A stretch of 64,000 nucleotides of DNA from Rhodamnia argentea (taxonomy: Eukaryota; Streptophyta; Magnoliopsida; Myrtales; Myrtaceae). Numbering within the stretch: position 1 is the stretch's first letter; the number at the start of each line of letters is the position of its first letter. Location of the stretch: positions 7,611,001 to 7,675,000 of the forward strand of contig NC_063155.1 of assembly GCF_020921035.1 (NCBI RefSeq), given 5' to 3'. Of this stretch, positions 61,189 to 64,000 are shown piece after piece. The translations under genes and the position numbers were made by a program. The notes under the pieces were generated by a model, which made no database searches, was not told the origin of the DNA, and was given only the letters and a program-made list of their open reading frames with translations.

Positions 61189-61719
61189 GGTGCTGCATGA
61201 TAACACTTCTTTTTTTGGATTTCTCTGCCAGAAGTCAATCTGGCAGGGAAATCCGTTTGGTAAAAACTTTGCCGAAGTAGAAATCCGTTTGGTAAAAAAA
61301 TTGACTTCTCGCAAGATTTTTAACTTCCGGCAAGATTTTTAACTTCCAGCAAGATTTTTGGCCAACTTTGAGAAGCAATTTTTTTTTACTTCTCCACCTT
61401 AGAATTACTTCTTTGATCACGCCGACCACCGCGCCGCGGTCGCCGCCGCCGCCGCCGCCGGTCGCCGCCGCCGCCGGTCACCGCCGGTCGTCGGCCGCCG
61501 CTGTCGCCGCCTCCGGTCGCCGGTCGCCGCCTCCCGGTCGCGCCGCCGCGGCCACCGATCAAGTAAAAATTTGTTTCGGTTATCGGACGCATTTCTCTTT
61601 CAGAAATCAACTTATGAAGTAGAAATAGAAAAAACTACTTTTGCTAAAAAGCGTAAGCTGAAAAATTCACTTCTTGCCAGAATGACTACTCGAACAGAGA
61701 AGTGTTATCATGCAACACC
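61189..61719. mobile_element. Tourist-like MITE (PIF/Harbinger type) with GC-rich core
   Basis: 531 bp between two TAA trinucleotides (61186-61188 and 61720-61722), the 3-bp target duplication typical of PIF/Harbinger elements. The terminal inverted repeats are GGTGCTGCATGATAACACTT and its near-perfect complement at 61699-61719. Sub-terminal 'gccagaagtcaatctggcag' and 'cacttcttgccagaatgac' also correspond. The core 61425-61555 is a CGCCGC/CGGTCGC tract, very different from the AT-rich arms; the open frames there are compositional artefacts. It lies about 290 bases from the RPA1 ATG. Confidence 0.8.
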
Positions 61720-61807
61720 TAAGGGGATCGGGGTCGGGCTATTTGGCTCGTCTCTTTAGATTGCAATTGGAATATGTGGATAAATATGTTAATGACATCA
61801 AAGATCC

Positions 61808-62306
61808 GCAATTGGTACACCCCATGTCATATTTACCTCGAATTGATTTTCCCATCATGAGAAATCCCGAATCACCAAAATCTTAAATCGGGGAATCTCC
61901 ACAAGTCATAGAAAATCAAAAATTGCTGCATTAGTATTACATTCACCCCGGATTAATTTGTGTGATCATAGAAAATTTCAAACCGGTGCATCCGCGCCAT
62001 GTTTGTCCCAAACCAATTTTCATGTCACAATAAATTATGAATTTTAGCAAATTTTCAAGTTTGAAGGAGTTCTTAAGGTAAAATTGACAAATTTCGACAA
62101 ATTTCTCGTTTGAGATTTTGGTGATCTGGATATTTTTTTGGCGACATAAAAATTAATTTGAGATAAATGTGGCACTTGTGTATCAATTCACGATTTTCTA
62201 TGATGTTCGAATTAATCTAAGGTAATTGTGCATAGATGTATAGATTTGAAATTTTTTGTAACACGAAAATTAGTTCAAAATAAATGTAATACGGATATAC
62301 CAATTT
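61808..62306. repeat. Foldback array of ~57-bp degenerate units
   Basis: The left arm has direct units beginning 'ggtacaccccatgtcatatttacc' (61814), 'gctgcattagtattacattcacc' (61925) and 'ggtgcatccgcgccatgtttgtccc' (61986), each continuing 'aattaatttt..tgtcac.a.aaatttcaaa'. The right arm (62140-62306) has the same units inverted, e.g. 'gcgacataaaaattaatttgagataaatgtggcac' and 'acacgaaaattagttcaaaataaatgtaatacgg'. About three units per arm. Confidence 0.7.
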
Positions 62307-63233
62307 AATTTTTTTTTTTTTGGGTGGTATTGCTCGAATTAGAGTAATTGATTTGTATAGCTCTTACACAGGAACGAAAGGATTATTAGACTTTAACCTA
62401 AAACGGAGAATATACGATGCTAATGTGAAACTTAAACTCGAGTAAAAGTTCGGTGCAGGCAAAGGAAGTATAGTTCAAAGAAGATTATTCGAGATATGGA
62501 ACGGGATTGTATGTTCGACAAAGCGTGGACCGGTAAGGAGTGATTATATGCGACCTCCGCTGGATCAATCATCGGATTTCGATGAAAATGGCCATAAAAT
62601 TTATACTCCATTATATATCATGGTTGAATATTACGATTGTCTATTCATCCATAGCCAAGTAGGGATGTAAAAAGAAACATGCGGAACCGAAATTCGATTC
62701 GAATAGATCCGAATCAAAAGTTTCAGGTCTTTTTTGTTCGGGTTTAGTAAGTAAAACGACAGATATCCAACGGTTCGGTTTCGATTTCAAAGTAGAGAAA
62801 TATATGCTAGTGATTGTAGTGTAGGAGCCATGGTTGCTGGAGACATACCATTTCACAAAAATGGCAAAGTCATTACAAGACATGTAGAAACCATAGCCCC
62901 AAATCCATGTTAATATATTGCACAACAGGAGCATGAGAAAACCTGTACGTTTGGATATTGAGGTGCATCTTTGGCTCGCAGATCAAATAGCAGTTTTCGC
63001 TACTGAGTACCGGCAAAAAAATTCCTTCAACCAACTAAAAGATCGTCTATGAACATCTGAATCAAGGGCCTATCATACAATTCCACCGATAGACTGATTG
63101 TGCAATTCACAGTCGCAGGTGAATCTGAACGATCCAAAACCGAAAAGACAGAAAAAAAAAAACTCTGCAGGCCACGGAGGAGTACCTGGAATCTAACGTC
63201 GAACAAAGGTGCCTGAAAAGACTGCCCGGATCG
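62307..63233. other. Spacer with hAT-like end
   Basis: From 62661 'tagggatgtaaaaagaaac' followed by 'gaaattcgattcgaatagatccgaatc' resembles one end of a hAT-type MITE; the other end was not found. No gene recognised before the minus-strand 3' end at 63234. Confidence 0.35.
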
Positions 63234-64000
63234 TCAGCCCGAAGAACAGATTGACCAACAAGGAAAGCAAGAGAACCATCTGGCCTGACCCATGCCGGAT
63301 GCCGCCTTAGGAGGCGGCGGCTTCGGAGCCTGTGGTTCTGACTTTGCTTGTACGAATGACGTCAGTGGCTTCATGCCGTTTGGACCGACCCTCAGCGAGC
63401 CACTTCTGGCCGCATCTCTGGACAATCTTCATGCAGCCAAAACACCGAGTTATCGTCGAGTTTGCTAAACACGGCAATAGAATGCTAAAGTTATGTGCTT
63501 TGTGGCAGTTAGTCTAGGTTTAAAGTTCACGGCTCACACCTTCATGCTTTGCTCTATACCGGAAGCTTCTCTTTCAAACAAACTCAGGCATCTTTCGTGC
63601 TTACTAATTCATTTACCTTATTTCGCGGGAAATGACGTCTTCCTACAATAGGGCATACCTTTCACAAATCAAGAGATGAATACTCTTAAGGCTTCCCTGG
63701 AAGGAAGAAGCAAAGGAACTGGATCCCCATCACATTACTCTTGTTAATCATGTACAGAAAGAATTTGAACTTCATATTGCTATAGAAGGAAGTAGAGCAT
63801 TAACCTACCGTATCAGTACCCCGTTGTCATATTAACCTATTCTCTATCATTCCCTGCCTCTATCAGATAGGCCTCTAGGGTGCGCAAATGTTCGTGGCAC
63901 AAGCAGAATTGACGCACATTTCCATAGTAAAACATGAGCATAAGTGATATAGCTTACATTGGAAAGGCAAAGGATTTAACGCTGGCTCCACTTGCATCGG
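63234..64000 (-). CDS. 3' end of an unrecognised gene (two exons, runs off window)
   Basis: At the window edge 64000-63958 is open (DASGASVKSFAFP) and ends in a good donor, AT|GTAAGC at 63957. A last exon beginning at 63426 (or 63417) after an AG joins in phase (phase 2 plus 1) and runs to TGA at 63236-63234. It encodes a Gly/Ser/Arg segment, a Pro/Lys segment (EPQAPKPPPPKAASGMG) and a Cys/Trp-rich end, RWFSCFPCWSICSSG. A 'SFAFPI' motif followed by a short Trp/Cys-rich C-terminus reminds me of a group of uncharacterised plant proteins, but I cannot name the family. A 41-codon ATG frame overlapping at 63432-63307 is an alternative reading. Confidence 0.4.

Noticed and set aside
61386..61610. 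Gly/Arg-rich open frames
   Set aside because: Translation of the CGCCGC core of the Tourist-like MITE.
1..64000. CRISPR arrays, operons, bacterial-type promoters
   Set aside because: The window is plant nuclear DNA with spliceosomal introns; the repeats seen are transposon-derived or tandem duplications without CRISPR spacing.

Overview
This is a plant nuclear window, almost certainly from a woody eudicot. Its genes carry GT-AG introns and belong to plant-specific families (LONGIFOLIA/TRM, TCP, AFP/NINJA, RIQ, plant GDPD). The spacers are AT-rich and full of degenerate transposon relics. The foldback repeats built on 'caatttagtcctaaacc' and the GC-rich palindromic cores resemble what I associate with Myrtaceae (Eucalyptus-like) genomes, but that placement is only an impression. 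Gene models below were assembled by eye from reading frames, splice consensus and phase agreement. No search was run.

Layout. 1-1629 (+): 3' end of a LONGIFOLIA/TRM gene (DUF4378). 2538-2609 (+): tRNA-Thr(CGT). 3427-7743 (-): decayed Ty1/copia retrotransposon with two recognisable LTRs. 7744-14064: gene-free DNA with foldback repeats. 14065-15283 (-): CIN-type TCP transcription factor, interrupted by one extra base inside the start of the TCP domain. 15284-27650: long spacer with GAGA tracts, a Mutator-like non-autonomous element and hAT-like remains. 27650-33990 (+): G3BP-like NTF2/RRM stress-granule protein, with a GC-AG in-frame intron. 34411-35384 (-): RIQ-type thylakoid protein. 36568-38162 (+): TOM5, a 54-residue mitochondrial import subunit. 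39190-51040 (+): tandem duplication of about 5.8 kb carrying two AFP/NINJA ABA-signalling repressor genes, each followed by reiterated copies of its own last-exon tail and 3'UTR. 52184-56034 (+): glycerophosphodiester phosphodiesterase. 57183-60900 (-): RPA1, the large subunit of replication protein A, 12 exons. 61189-61719: Tourist-like MITE next to the RPA1 promoter. 61808-62306: foldback of ~57 bp units. 63234-64000 (-): end of an unrecognised gene running off the window.

The genes are unrelated housekeeping and regulatory loci, not an operon. The most interesting parts are local: the AFP tandem pair, where copy 2 has a frameshift that a newly available 82-nt intron would remove exactly; the TCP frameshift; the silent 78-nt GC-AG intron of the G3BP gene; and several well-bounded transposon insertions with target-site duplications.
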